From: JBIQJD01 sp044507695
GTDB taxonomy: Bacteria > Bacteroidota > Ignavibacteria > Ignavibacteriales > Ignavibacteriaceae
Assembly: GCA_044507695.1 (NCBI GenBank)
Contig: JBIQJD010000008.1
Location: forward strand, 130,820-194,819
Direction: 5' to 3'
DNA: 64,000 nucleotides
Below are positions 8,959 to 18,881 of this stretch, piece after piece. The notes under the pieces were generated by a model that ran no database searches, was not told the origin of the DNA, and was given only the letters and a program-made list of their open reading frames with translations. Position 1 is the first letter of the stretch. Each line of letters opens with the position of its first letter. The position numbers and the translations under genes are program-made.

Positions 8959-11658
8959 TTGGCAAAAATATATATAGATAATATTGAATTTGATGTTGAC
9001 GGCAGCAAGAATTTGCTTGATGCTTGTATATCGCTCGGGCTTGATCTGCCTTATTTCTGCTGGCACCCGGAAATGGGTTCTGTTGGCGCTTGCAGGCAGT
9101 GCGCTGTGGTTAAGTTCAGAGATGAAAAAGATGAGCGCGGTAGAATTACAATGGCTTGCATGGAACCTGCAGCTGATGGTACAAGAATATCATTAAAAAG
9201 CAAAGAAGCAGTTGCAATGCGCGCCGGAGTAATTGAATGGCTGATGACAAATCATCCGCATGATTGCCCTGTCTGCGATGAAGGCGGAGAATGCCATTTG
9301 CAGGATATGACATTGATGAGCGGTCATAATTACAGAAGACATCGTTACAAAAAAAGAACATATGTAAATCAATATCTCGGGCCTTTCATCAATCATGAAA
9401 TGAACAGATGCATTCAATGTTACAGGTGTGTTAGATTTTACAGGGATTATTCAGGCGGGGATGATTTTAATGTTTTTGCAATTCACAATATTGTCTATTT
9501 CGGAAGGCATGAAGAGGGTGTGCTTAAAAATGAATTCAGCGGCAACCTTGTTGAAGTTTGCCCAACAGGAGTATTTACAGATAAAACTTTAAAAAAACAT
9601 TATACGCGCAAATGGGATTTAACAAACGCGCCTTCAATCTGCCACCATTGCAGTGTTGGCTGCAATATAATTGCATCCGAAAGATATGGTACCTTAAGAA
9701 GAATTTTAACAAGATATAACGGTGAAGTAAACGGATATTTTCTTTGTGATCGAGGAAGATTTGGATATGAATTTGTAAATCATCCCAAACGTATAAAAAA
9801 TGTTTACCTGAAAGAAAATGGTTCTTTTAAATTGAGTGATTCTGTTGAATCGATAGCAGAACTAAAAAATATTTTTAACGGAAGAGAAAGAGTAATTGGT
9901 ATCGGCTCGCCGCGCGCTTCACTTGAAGCAAATTTTGCGTTAATGAAATTTGTTGGGAAGGAAAATTTCTATCACGGAATTTCAAAGAAGCAAAAAGAAT
10001 TAACCTCTCATTGTATAAATATTCTCAGATCAATTCCCGTGCGTACTCCTTCTTTAAGAGAGATTGAAAAGAAGGATGCTGTATTAATTCTTGGGGAAGA
10101 TTTAACAAACTCCGCACCAATGATGGCGCTGGCAGTTATGCAGGCAGCGCGCCAAAAACCAATGCGTCTGGTTGATCAGCTTAATATTCCACGTTGGAAT
10201 GATGCAGCTGTAAGGGAACTAATACAAAAAGAAACCGGTCCTGTTTTTATCGCTGCTCCTGCACCAACTAAACTTGATAAGATAGCCCTGGCAAATTTTA
10301 GAATGGTTCCTGATGATATTGCAAGATTTGGATTTGCTCTTGCTAATTTTTTGAATGCTGATTCTCCGGGAGTAAATATTCAGAATGAAAGATTGCCAAA
10401 TCTTGTTAAAGTTATTTCAGAAGAATTGTTGAATGCTGAAAATCCTTTAATCATTTCCGGCACAAGTTCAGGAAGTAAAGCTGTAATTGAAGCCGCTGCA
10501 AATATTGCTTCTGCGTTACAGATGGCTGGTAAAAATGTCTCGTTATCATTTGTTGTTCCTGAGTGCAACAGCTTTGGATTAGAAATGCTCGGTGGTAAAG
10601 ATTTAAATGATGCAGCAGAAGAAATTAACCGAAACACAATCCACTCAGCAATTGTTATTGAAAATGATTTATCAGAAAGAATCACGGATAATGTTTTTTC
10701 TTCTTTTAAGAAATTAAAAAATCTTATATCATTTGATTATCTTGAAAACAAAACAACAGAAGCAGCCAATATAATTTTTCCCGTTGGTGCTTTTGCAGAA
10801 ACAGACGGGACACTAGTTAATAATGAAGGGAGAGCGCAGCGGTATTACCAGGTTTATCCTGTTCTAAATCCTATAAAAGAAACATGGAGATGGATTAGAG
10901 ATATTGCAGTTGAAATCGGAAATTCTGAATTCAAAAAATTTTATACCTTAATTGATTTTACAAATCAAATTGTTAGTGAGATGCCGGAATTCAGTGGGAT
11001 AGAAACTTTAACCCCGCCGCCTGATTTCAGAATTGCCGGACAAAAAATTCCACGGCAGACTCACCGTTACAGCGGAAGAACTTCCAATTACGCAAACATA
11101 AATATTCATGAGCAAAAACCTGTGGAGGATATTGATTCCCCGCTTTCATTTTCAATGGAAGGATATATGGGGGAACCTCCTTCATCAATAATTCCATTTT
11201 TCTGGAAGCCGGGATGGAATTCCCAGCAGGCAATTAATAAATATCAAATTGAAGTTGGCGGTCCGCTGCATGATGGTGATCCCGGCAAGCGATTGATTGA
11301 ACCTTCTCAAAAAAGCATGTACTTCTTTTCCGGAATTCCTGAATCATTTAATAAAAGAGAAGATGAATTATTAATTATTCCTCTCTTTCAAATATTTGGA
11401 TCAGATCAGTTAAGTTCTCACTCTGCTCCTGTTCAGGAAAGAATTCCCCTTCCATATTTATTGTTGAATGAAGATGATATAAAAAAATATAATCTGAAAG
11501 AGAACTCGGAAATCAATCTTACTATTAGTGAAAGAAATTTTAAACTAAAAATTATTAAAGGAGATATGCCTCCAGGTGCCGGAGGAATATCAGTTTTATC
11601 CGGAATGGGTTTTGTTGAACTTCCTGCTTATGCAAAAATTAACGGAGTGAACACATGA
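8959..11658 (+). CDS. nuoG: NADH-quinone oxidoreductase subunit G
   Basis: The 75 kDa-type subunit (899 aa). In order: an N-terminal 2Fe-2S domain (Y-F-C-W-H-P, C-R-Q-C), the His-Cys3 4Fe-4S motif (H-D-C-P-V-C-D-E-G-G-E-C), a ferredoxin pair (C-I-Q-C-Y-R-C, V-C-P-T-G), a C-H-H-C-S-V-G-C set that could bind the extra cluster N7, then a molybdopterin-oxidoreductase-like domain that lacks cofactor use in complex I. The start codon is TTG immediately after the nuoF stop. The stop overlaps nuoH by ATGA. The middle and C-terminal parts are less conserved, as usual for NuoG. Confidence 0.95.
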   Translation: MAKIYIDNIEFDVDGSKNLLDACISLGLDLPYFCWHPEMGSVGACRQCAVVKFRDEKDERGRITMACMEPAADGTRISLKSKEAVAMRAGVIEWLMTNHPHDCPVCDEGGECHLQDMTLMSGHNYRRHRYKKRTYVNQYLGPFINHEMNRCIQCYRCVRFYRDYSGGDDFNVFAIHNIVYFGRHEEGVLKNEFSGNLVEVCPTGVFTDKTLKKHYTRKWDLTNAPSICHHCSVGCNIIASERYGTLRRILTRYNGEVNGYFLCDRGRFGYEFVNHPKRIKNVYLKENGSFKLSDSVESIAELKNIFNGRERVIGIGSPRASLEANFALMKFVGKENFYHGISKKQKELTSHCINILRSIPVRTPSLREIEKKDAVLILGEDLTNSAPMMALAVMQAARQKPMRLVDQLNIPRWNDAAVRELIQKETGPVFIAAPAPTKLDKIALANFRMVPDDIARFGFALANFLNADSPGVNIQNERLPNLVKVISEELLNAENPLIISGTSSGSKAVIEAAANIASALQMAGKNVSLSFVVPECNSFGLEMLGGKDLNDAAEEINRNTIHSAIVIENDLSERITDNVFSSFKKLKNLISFDYLENKTTEAANIIFPVGAFAETDGTLVNNEGRAQRYYQVYPVLNPIKETWRWIRDIAVEIGNSEFKKFYTLIDFTNQIVSEMPEFSGIETLTPPPDFRIAGQKIPRQTHRYSGRTSNYANINIHEQKPVEDIDSPLSFSMEGYMGEPPSSIIPFFWKPGWNSQQAINKYQIEVGGPLHDGDPGKRLIEPSQKSMYFFSGIPESFNKREDELLIIPLFQIFGSDQLSSHSAPVQERIPLPYLLLNEDDIKKYNLKENSEINLTISERNFKLKIIKGDMPPGAGGISVLSGMGFVELPAYAKINGVNT

Positions 11659-12611
11659 GTGCGGAAGTTAGATCAATATTAATTATTGCCGGCGTTTTAT
11701 TTGTAATGCTTAACATTGCTGCTTTATTAATCTGGGTTGAACGAAGAATGCTTGCAATGTGGCAGGATAGACTTGGGCCAAACAGAGTTGGTCCGTTTGG
11801 TTTGCTTCAATCAATTGCAGATATGGTAAAAATATTTTTTAAAGAAGATTGGATTCCACCTTTTGCAGACAAAACCGTTTTTGTTACTGCACCAGCAGTT
11901 GTTGTTACAGCAGTTCTGATGGGCTTTGCCGTTGTACCCTTCTCACCGGAAATTTTTGTAGTTGATCTGAACATTGCTCTTTTATTTTTTCTTGCAATGT
12001 CTTCGCTTGGCGCATACAGTATTGTTTTGGGCGGCTGGGCATCAAACAATAAATATTCTTTGTTGGGCGCAATGCGCGGTTCAGCTCAAATGATCTCTTA
12101 CGAAGTTTTTATGGGACTCTCGCTGATGGGCGTTGTAATGTTAACCGGTTCTTTCAGTCTTGTTGATATTGTGGAAGCACAAAGAAAAATCTGGTTTGTA
12201 ATTCCGCAGTTTATAGGATTTGTAATTTTTTTGATTGCAGGAATAGCTGAAACACACAGAGTTCCGTTTGATATTCCGGAAGCTGAAAGTGAATTAATAG
12301 CCGGCTTTCATTCTGAGTATTCCGGTATGAAGTTCGGAATGTTCTTCGTTGGTGAATATCTTGGTATAACTTTAATATCAGCAATGATTGTTACACTATT
12401 TTTTGGCGGCTGGCTCGGTCCGGCTTTTCTTCCGCCTGTTGTTTGGTTCTTCCTAAAACTTGCATTGTTCATTTTATTTTTTGTTCTGCTGCGTGCTGCT
12501 CTGCCAAGATTAAGATATGATCAGTTGATGGAGTACGGCTGGAAATTTCTACTGCCGCTTGCACTGTTGAATGTACTTGTTACAGGCGCAGTTGTGCTTG
12601 CATCAGGATAA
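11655..12611 (+). CDS. nuoH: NADH-quinone oxidoreductase subunit H
   Basis: Membrane subunit (318 aa, about eight helices) that joins the quinone chamber to the proton-pumping arm. The family signature E-R-R-M-L-A-M-W-Q-D-R-L-G-P-N-R-V-G-P lies at residues about 29-47, and E-T-H-R-V-P-F-D-I-P-E-A-E-S-E-L follows in the loop that faces the quinone site. It overlaps nuoG by 4 bp, which indicates translational coupling. Confidence 0.97.
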   Translation: MSAEVRSILIIAGVLFVMLNIAALLIWVERRMLAMWQDRLGPNRVGPFGLLQSIADMVKIFFKEDWIPPFADKTVFVTAPAVVVTAVLMGFAVVPFSPEIFVVDLNIALLFFLAMSSLGAYSIVLGGWASNNKYSLLGAMRGSAQMISYEVFMGLSLMGVVMLTGSFSLVDIVEAQRKIWFVIPQFIGFVIFLIAGIAETHRVPFDIPEAESELIAGFHSEYSGMKFGMFFVGEYLGITLISAMIVTLFFGGWLGPAFLPPVVWFFLKLALFILFFVLLRAALPRLRYDQLMEYGWKFLLPLALLNVLVTGAVVLASG

Positions 12612-12623
12612 TTGTGAGGTTAT

Positions 12624-13139
12624 ATGTTCAGTAATATAAGAAGTTTGTTTATTACGTTTATACATTTATTCAGGAAAAAGGTAACAGTAGAATATCCTGA
12701 AGAGAAGCCAAAACTATCAGCAAGATGGAGAGGCAGAATTATTTTATCAAGAGATCCTGATGGCGGTGAACGCTGTGTAGCATGTTACCTTTGCGCTGCT
12801 GTGTGCCCGGTTGATTGTATTTCATTACAGGCGGCAGATGACAGCACAGGCAGGCGTTATCCCGAATTTTTCAGAATAAATTTTTCACGCTGCATCTTTT
12901 GCGGCTTTTGTGAAGATGCCTGCCCAACTTACGCAATCCAATTAACTCCTGATTTTGAAATGTCTGAATATCAAAGAAAAAATATGGTCTATGAAAAGGA
13001 AGATTTATTAATAGCCGGTGAAGGAAAATATCATGGTTACAATTATTACAAGGTTGCAGGTTTGGCAATCGGCGGAAAAGGAAAAGGTGAGGCAATTAAT
13101 GAAGATCCGCCGGCAGATATCAGAACTCTTTTGCCTTAA
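12624..13139 (+). CDS. nuoI: NADH-quinone oxidoreductase subunit I (2x 4Fe-4S)
   Basis: Ferredoxin-like subunit (171 aa) carrying clusters N6a and N6b. Two Cys-x2-Cys-x2-Cys-x3-Cys-P motifs are visible: C-V-A-C-Y-L-C-A-A-V-C-P and C-I-F-C-G-F-C-E-D-A-C-P. The N-terminus has an amphipathic helix that would lie on the membrane arm. It starts 12 bp after nuoH. Confidence 0.97.
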   Translation: MFSNIRSLFITFIHLFRKKVTVEYPEEKPKLSARWRGRIILSRDPDGGERCVACYLCAAVCPVDCISLQAADDSTGRRYPEFFRINFSRCIFCGFCEDACPTYAIQLTPDFEMSEYQRKNMVYEKEDLLIAGEGKYHGYNYYKVAGLAIGGKGKGEAINEDPPADIRTLLP

Positions 13140-13148
13140 AGGAATTTA

Positions 13149-13679
13149 ATGATAATACTTTTTTACATAGCTTCAATTGTTGCAGTTGTTTCCACATTGA
13201 TGGTAATTACGAGATTAAGTGCAATTCATGCGTTGCTATATATGATAGTTTCACTTCTATCAATTGCAGTTATCTTCTTTATAGCAGGTGCACCGTTTAT
13301 TGCCGCACTTGAGGTTATAATATACGCCGGTGCAATAATGGTTCTGTTTGTATTTGCAGTAATGATGCTTAATCTCGGGGATAAATCAGTTGAACATGAA
13401 AAGCATCTTCTCTCAGGTAAAATGTGGATAGGTCCATCAATCTTATCATTAATTCTTTTCATCGAATTCATATACATGCTGTTGAATTCAGAGACAATGA
13501 TTTATAATCCAGAAATAATTTCTCCAAAAGAAGTTGGCATTTCAATGTTTACAACATATCTGCTTGGGGTTGAATTAGCAGGAATGCTTTTAATGGCTGG
13601 AATTATTGGCGCATATCATATAGGCAGAGAAAAACGCAAAATCTATCACCGATTTTTTCAGGAGGGAACAGGCAAATGA
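13149..13679 (+). CDS. nuoJ: NADH-quinone oxidoreductase subunit J
   Basis: Membrane subunit J (176 aa, five predicted helices). The third helix carries the conserved stretch E-V-I-I-Y-A-G-A-I-M-V-L-F-V-F-A-V-M-M-L, whose Tyr-Gly-Ala part forms the pi-bulge involved in coupling. Its stop overlaps the nuoK start by 4 bp. Confidence 0.95.
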   Translation: MIILFYIASIVAVVSTLMVITRLSAIHALLYMIVSLLSIAVIFFIAGAPFIAALEVIIYAGAIMVLFVFAVMMLNLGDKSVEHEKHLLSGKMWIGPSILSLILFIEFIYMLLNSETMIYNPEIISPKEVGISMFTTYLLGVELAGMLLMAGIIGAYHIGREKRKIYHRFFQEGTGK

Positions 13680-13981
13680 TTATTCCTATTGAATCAGGTT
13701 TGCTGCTGGCTTCAGTTTTATTTGTACTTGGATTAATAGGAGTTCTTGTAAGAAGAAATATTATCTTCATGCTTTTATCAATTGAGATAATGCTTAATGC
13801 TGCCGGACTTGCATTTGTTTTTGCCGGCGCAAAATGGGCTCAGGCTGATGGACAGATAATGTTTATGTTTATACTTGCAATGGCTGCTGCTGAAGTTTCT
13901 GTTGGACTTGCTTTAATTCTCAGGTTATTTCACATGAATAAATCTCTTGATTCAGATCTTGTTAATAAGATGAAAGGATAA
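13676..13981 (+). CDS. nuoK: NADH-quinone oxidoreductase subunit K
   Basis: Three-helix membrane subunit (101 aa). The helix-2 glutamate (S-I-E-I-M-L-N-A-A-G-L) and helix-3 glutamate (A-A-A-E-V-S-V-G-L-A-L) needed for proton movement are both present. It overlaps nuoJ by 4 bp and ends 1 bp before nuoL. Confidence 0.96.
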   Translation: MIIPIESGLLLASVLFVLGLIGVLVRRNIIFMLLSIEIMLNAAGLAFVFAGAKWAQADGQIMFMFILAMAAAEVSVGLALILRLFHMNKSLDSDLVNKMKG

Positions 13982-13982
13982 C

Positions 13983-15860
13983 ATGTTCAATCTGCTCTGG
14001 TTAATACCGGCCTTTCCGTTTGCGGGATTTCTTCTGCTTGCTTTTTTCGGCAGAAGATTTAACCGTAAAACTGCCGCTGTAATCGGAGTTGGTTCTGTTG
14101 GCATTTCCGCACTCCTCGGAATTTTAACTGGGATTAATTTTATCACCTCCCCACCTAAAGGATACAGCTTCACGCAACTGTTGTGGAGCTGGATTGATGT
14201 AGAAGGATTCACTGCCGGAATTTCCTTTTATCTTGATGCAATGACAATCATTTTCATTTTTGTTATAACCTTTGTGGGATTTCTAATTCATCTCTACTCC
14301 GCAGAATTTATGCATGAAGAAGAAGGTTATTCAAGATTTTTTGCCTACATGAATTTGTTTGTTGGATCAATGCTTACGCTTGTAATGGCAGATAATCTTC
14401 TCCTGCTTTATCTCGGCTGGGAAGGCGTTGGCTTATGCAGTTATCTTTTAATCGGCTTCTGGTATAAAGATGATGCAAATGGATACGCAGCAAGAAAAGC
14501 ATTTATCGTTACAAGAATTGGTGATACGGCGATGATAATTGGTCTCTTCCTTCTTGTAATGCATTTTGAAACTTTGAATGTGCAGGAAATACTTCACCGG
14601 GCATCACTACTTTGGCCCATCGGATCTGATGCCGCTTTCTGGGCTGCAATACTTTTACTCGGCGGAGCGCTTGGAAAATCAGCGCAGCTTCCCTTGCAAA
14701 CATGGCTGCCGGATGCAATGGCAGGTCCTTCTCCCGTCAGCGCTTTAATTCATGCAGCAACAATGGTTACTGCCGGAGTTTATCTGATTGCACGTACAAA
14801 TGTTTTGTTCACTCTTGCGCCAGCAGTCCAAATGCTGGTTGCAGTAATCGGTGCTGCAACATTGTTAATGGCTGGATTCAGTGCATTAAATCAATATGAT
14901 ATTAAAAGGGTTCTGGCTTACTCAACTATAAGCCAGATAGGATATATGTTCCTCGCTCTTGGTGTTGGTGCGTGGTCTGCGGCAATATTTCATTTTATGA
15001 TTCATGCATTCTTCAAAGCCCTTCTATTCCTTGCAGCCGGTGCAGTAATTCTCTCACTCCATCATGAGCATAATATGTTTAGGATGGGAGGAATTAAAAA
15101 CAAGATGCCGGTGGTTTTTTGGACGTTTGTTATTGGATCTGCTGCCCTTGCTGCAGTGCCATTAATCTCCGCAGGTTTTTATAGTAAAGATTCTATTCTC
15201 TGGTTTGCATGGTCTGCCGAATCAGGCAGCCCCTGGCTTTGGGCTGCAGGATTAGCAGGAGCGTTTATAACTGCTGTTTACACGTTTAGAATGATATTCA
15301 TTACATTCTTCGGAAAACAAAAAACTCAGATAAGTCATCATCCGGGAAGTATGATTAAAATTCCATTAATTATACTTGCTGTATTAAGTATTATTGGCGG
15401 ATTTATTGAACTCCCTCATACATTGGGCAATTTGCCGTTATTCTCAAATTTCTTAAATACTACTTTACCGGCAGTTGAACTCGCAGTGGAAAGTACTTCA
15501 ACGGAATTAATACTTCAGGCAATTGCTGCTTTAACAGCACTCAGCGGTATTTATATAGCATATTTAAAGTATTACAAAAAAGAAACTAATGTTCAGCCTG
15601 GACAAAATAGTCTGCAGAAATTTCTTTACTCAGGCTGGGGATTTGACCGGCTGTATGATGCAGTTTTTGTTATTCCATTCGTTTGGATTTCTCACATAAA
15701 CAGGAATGATTTTTTTGATTGGTTAAGCAAGGGAATTGCATTACTTGCTTTTGCAGCACATAATCTCCTGTCGCTTACTCAATCAGGTAAATTAAGATGG
15801 TATGCAATGGGGATAGTAATTGGTGCTGCCGCTGCTTTAACAATCGCGGTTTTATTATGA
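13983..15860 (+). CDS. nuoL: NADH-quinone oxidoreductase subunit L (antiporter-like)
   Basis: Distal proton-pumping subunit (625 aa). Antiporter-family motifs are clear: L-Y-L-G-W-E-G-V-G-L-C-S-Y-L-L-I-G-F-W-Y in helix 5, then G-K-S-A-Q-L-P-L-Q-T-W-L-P-D-A-M and H-A-A-T-M-V-T-A-G-V-Y. The C-terminal part has the long lateral helix region typical of NuoL. The stop overlaps the nuoM ATG (ATGA). Confidence 0.97.
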   Translation: MFNLLWLIPAFPFAGFLLLAFFGRRFNRKTAAVIGVGSVGISALLGILTGINFITSPPKGYSFTQLLWSWIDVEGFTAGISFYLDAMTIIFIFVITFVGFLIHLYSAEFMHEEEGYSRFFAYMNLFVGSMLTLVMADNLLLLYLGWEGVGLCSYLLIGFWYKDDANGYAARKAFIVTRIGDTAMIIGLFLLVMHFETLNVQEILHRASLLWPIGSDAAFWAAILLLGGALGKSAQLPLQTWLPDAMAGPSPVSALIHAATMVTAGVYLIARTNVLFTLAPAVQMLVAVIGAATLLMAGFSALNQYDIKRVLAYSTISQIGYMFLALGVGAWSAAIFHFMIHAFFKALLFLAAGAVILSLHHEHNMFRMGGIKNKMPVVFWTFVIGSAALAAVPLISAGFYSKDSILWFAWSAESGSPWLWAAGLAGAFITAVYTFRMIFITFFGKQKTQISHHPGSMIKIPLIILAVLSIIGGFIELPHTLGNLPLFSNFLNTTLPAVELAVESTSTELILQAIAALTALSGIYIAYLKYYKKETNVQPGQNSLQKFLYSGWGFDRLYDAVFVIPFVWISHINRNDFFDWLSKGIALLAFAAHNLLSLTQSGKLRWYAMGIVIGAAAALTIAVLL

Positions 15861-17359
15861 TACTTTTATGGTTAATAATAATACTAATGGCTGGCGGAAT
15901 AATCTCATGGATTTCCGGTAAATGGAATCAAACTATTTCAAGAGTAATTTCAATTCTCGCATTAACCGCCGATTTGATTCTTGTAATTTATCTTTGGATT
16001 ACTTTATCTCCATCTTTATCATCAAACGGCAGCTGGATGGTTGAGATTAATTACGAATGGATTCCGCAGTACGGTATTTCATTTCATCTGGCATTAGATG
16101 GTTTAAGTCTTCTTCTTATAGTATTAACAGTATTTCTTGGATTGCTTTCTGTTCTTGTATCATGGAATCAGATTACAGAAAGAATTGGATTCTTCCATTT
16201 TAATCTACTCTGGATTCTTGCAGGAATAACCGGAGTTTTTCTTGCACTGGATTTATTTCTCTTTTACTTCTTCTGGGAAGTAATGCTCATTCCAATGTAC
16301 TTTATAATTGCAATCTGGGGATATGAAAACCGAATTTACGCGGCGTTTAAATTTTTTATTTACACACAGGCAAGCGGCTTATTAATGTTAATTGCCATTC
16401 TTGCTCTTTATTTTACTCACGGTGCTGAAACAGGAAATTATACATTTGATTACAATCAGCTTTTAGGAACTTCACTTTCTTCACCGGCATCAATGTGGAT
16501 AATGCTTGGCTTTCTGATTGCCTTTGCCGTAAAACTGCCGCTGGTACCTTTTCATAACTGGCTGCCGGATGCACACACAGAAGCTCCCACTGCCGGTTCT
16601 GTAATTCTTGCAGGCTTACTTTTAAAAACCGGTGCATACGGAATATTACGCTTCGTACTTCCGCTTTTCCCGCAGGCTTCAATTGATTTTGCTCCTTACG
16701 GAATGATGCTTGGTACAATTGGGATTCTTTACGGGGCTAAACTTGCCTTTGCTCAAAGAGATTTTAAAAGATTAGTTGCCTACTCAAGTGTAAGCCACAT
16801 GGGATTTGTTATGCTCGGCGTATATGCGTTTAATCAGCTTGCACTGCAGGGAGTTGTAATGCAAATGCTTGCTCACGGAATCAGTACAGGCGCTCTCTTT
16901 ATTATTGTTGGTGCAATTCAAAAAAGAATTCACACAAGAGATTTGGAAGAGATGGGCGGATTCTGGGAATTAGCCCCGCGCATGGGAGGAATTACATTAT
17001 TGTTCACAATGGCTTCACTCGGTTTGCCCGGATTGGGAAATTTTATTGCCGAGTTTCTTATTCTTTCCGGAACATTCCAGGCTTCTGTGTTATGGACTGT
17101 TCTTTCATCAACCGGACTTGTTGCAGCAACTATTTATTCTTTAAGAATTATGCAGAAGGTTTTTTACGGACCAAAATATAAAGAATGGAAGATGAAGGAT
17201 TATAACTTCCGCGAATCAATTGCACTCGGTTCTCTTATTGCAGTTATAATCTGGTTTGGATTGTATCCTCAGAATGTAATTAATACAGCTAAAAATTCTC
17301 TGGATAAAATTTTGAATTCAATGAATACAAGAACAGAACGAGTAATAAATGTTGAGTAA
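15857..17359 (+). CDS. nuoM: NADH-quinone oxidoreductase subunit M (antiporter-like)
   Basis: Proton-pumping membrane subunit (500 aa). I place the start at ATG 15857, overlapping the nuoL stop by 4 bp. The frame opens further upstream (15797), but those 20 residues are cysteine-rich and out of character and lie wholly within nuoL. Motifs include F-F-W-E-V-M-L-I-P-M-Y, P-L-V-P-F-H-N-W-L-P-D-A-H-T-E-A-P and A-Y-S-S-V-S-H-M-G-F-V. It sits 6 bp before nuoN. Confidence 0.96.
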   Translation: MILLWLIIILMAGGIISWISGKWNQTISRVISILALTADLILVIYLWITLSPSLSSNGSWMVEINYEWIPQYGISFHLALDGLSLLLIVLTVFLGLLSVLVSWNQITERIGFFHFNLLWILAGITGVFLALDLFLFYFFWEVMLIPMYFIIAIWGYENRIYAAFKFFIYTQASGLLMLIAILALYFTHGAETGNYTFDYNQLLGTSLSSPASMWIMLGFLIAFAVKLPLVPFHNWLPDAHTEAPTAGSVILAGLLLKTGAYGILRFVLPLFPQASIDFAPYGMMLGTIGILYGAKLAFAQRDFKRLVAYSSVSHMGFVMLGVYAFNQLALQGVVMQMLAHGISTGALFIIVGAIQKRIHTRDLEEMGGFWELAPRMGGITLLFTMASLGLPGLGNFIAEFLILSGTFQASVLWTVLSSTGLVAATIYSLRIMQKVFYGPKYKEWKMKDYNFRESIALGSLIAVIIWFGLYPQNVINTAKNSLDKILNSMNTRTERVINVE

Positions 17360-17365
17360 ACTATC

Positions 17366-18799
17366 ATGAACTCTGCAGATATTACGGCATTGCTTCCTTT
17401 TATAATAATTGCTGCTTCAGCGGTTGTTGTTATGCTGATAGCTGCAATTAAGAGAAATCATTCCTTATCATTTATCATTAGTTTGATTGGATTAGCTTCT
17501 GCATTTATATCTTTATTTTATACAAAAGAAATTACTCCCCATTACGTTTCTACTTTAATAGTGATGGATAATTATGCTCTTTTTTTCATTGGATTAATTT
17601 TTATTTCAACCTTTCTGATTCTTCTTTTCTCATATAATTATTTTGAAATGGTTGATGAACAAAAAGATGAATATTACATCCTGATATTAATTTCTGTGCT
17701 CGGTTCATCGGTACTTGTAAGTGCAGTTCACTTCACTACAATTTTTCTTGGATTGGAAATTCTCAGTGTATCCCTTTACACATTAATTTCTTATGTAAGA
17801 AAATTTTCTCTTTCAATTGAAGCAGGATTAAAATACCTCATACTTGCCGCAGCTTCTTCAGCATTTCTCTTATTCGGCATGGCGCTGATTTATACAGAAA
17901 CCGGAACAATGGAATTCACTTTGATGAGTGAGAAACTTTCCGTAACCGGTGCAGCTCCGCTTATAGTAACAGGAATTGCAATGATGATTGTTGGAATCGG
18001 ATTTAAATTAGCTGTAGTGCCGTTTCATATGTGGACACCGGATGTTTACCAGGGCGCATCATCTCCTGTCTCATCATTTGTTGCATCAGTTTCAAAAGGG
18101 GGAATGTTTGCGCTTCTGCTCCGTTTCTTTATTGAAGCAGATGCAAAATATTATGAACCTGTTTTTCTAATCTTTACAATAATTGCAATTGCCTCAATGG
18201 TAATTGGAAATCTTCTTGCTCTTCTTCAGAATAATGTAAAAAGAATTTTAGCTTATTCTTCAATTGCAAACCTGGGATATCTTTTAGTTGCATTTATTGC
18301 AAGCGGTAATCTTGCAGTTGAAGCAAGTGCTTTTTACTTAACTTCATACTTCATTGCAATAATTACTTCATTTGGAATTATAACTCTTCTATCAACAAAA
18401 GAAAGAGAAGCGGAGGAATTAAATGATTATGCCGGATTGTTCTGGCGTAGGCCGTTTTTGGCTGCTGTTTTTACTGCTATGCTTTTATCGTTAGCCGGAA
18501 TTCCTTTAACAGCAGGTTTTGTAGGCAAATTTCTCGTGATTTCTGCAGGTATTAATTCAACCTTATGGCTGCTTTCATTGGTGCTGGTTTTAACCAGTGT
18601 AATAGGTTTGTATTATTATCTAAGAATTATAACCGTAATGTTTTCAAAATATGAATCTGCTGCTGAAATTAATCCTGCAAAAAACTCTTTCTCAGGCGGA
18701 GCCGCAGTGATAAGTTTATTTGTACTTGTGCTTTGGCTTGGAATTTATCCATCATGGATTATGGATACAATCAGAAATCTGGTTTCTTCAGTGTTTTAA
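17366..18799 (+). CDS. nuoN: NADH-quinone oxidoreductase subunit N (antiporter-like)
   Basis: Third antiporter-like proton-pumping subunit (477 aa), and the last gene of the nuo operon. Visible motifs are F-L-G-L-E-I-L-S-V-S-L-Y, V-P-F-H-M-W-T-P-D-V-Y-Q-G-A and A-Y-S-S-I-A-N-L-G-Y-L. A hairpin follows about 45 bp after the stop. With this gene, all standard nuo subunits are present in the canonical order. Confidence 0.96.
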   Translation: MNSADITALLPFIIIAASAVVVMLIAAIKRNHSLSFIISLIGLASAFISLFYTKEITPHYVSTLIVMDNYALFFIGLIFISTFLILLFSYNYFEMVDEQKDEYYILILISVLGSSVLVSAVHFTTIFLGLEILSVSLYTLISYVRKFSLSIEAGLKYLILAAASSAFLLFGMALIYTETGTMEFTLMSEKLSVTGAAPLIVTGIAMMIVGIGFKLAVVPFHMWTPDVYQGASSPVSSFVASVSKGGMFALLLRFFIEADAKYYEPVFLIFTIIAIASMVIGNLLALLQNNVKRILAYSSIANLGYLLVAFIASGNLAVEASAFYLTSYFIAIITSFGIITLLSTKEREAEELNDYAGLFWRRPFLAAVFTAMLLSLAGIPLTAGFVGKFLVISAGINSTLWLLSLVLVLTSVIGLYYYLRIITVMFSKYESAAEINPAKNSFSGGAAVISLFVLVLWLGIYPSWIMDTIRNLVSSVF

Positions 18800-18843
18800 T
18801 TTTTCCTTTCGTTCTTTGAGGATATCTTTCTAACAAAAAAATA

Positions 18844-18871
18844 AACTGCAGATGCAAAAACATCTGCAGTT
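18844..18871. terminator. Bidirectional-looking intrinsic terminator between nuoN and the aldo/keto reductase gene
   Basis: A perfect 11-bp stem, AACTGCAGATG (18844-18854) with CATCTGCAGTT (18861-18871), encloses a 6-nt loop. On the minus strand it is followed by a strong U-run (complement of the A-run at 18833-18843), so it terminates the aldo/keto reductase transcript well. On the plus strand the U-tract is weaker, so nuoN termination is likely but less efficient. Confidence 0.85.
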
Positions 18872-18881
18872 ATTTCAATTC

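Noticed and set aside
13226..13477. Long antisense frames across nuo and other genes
   Set aside because: They mirror the codon pattern of the real genes on the other strand and lack starts, ribosome sites and family features.
15797..15856. Upstream extension of nuoM
   Set aside because: The added 20 residues are cysteine-rich, lie within nuoL and have no membrane or family character; the ATG overlapping the nuoL stop is the better start.
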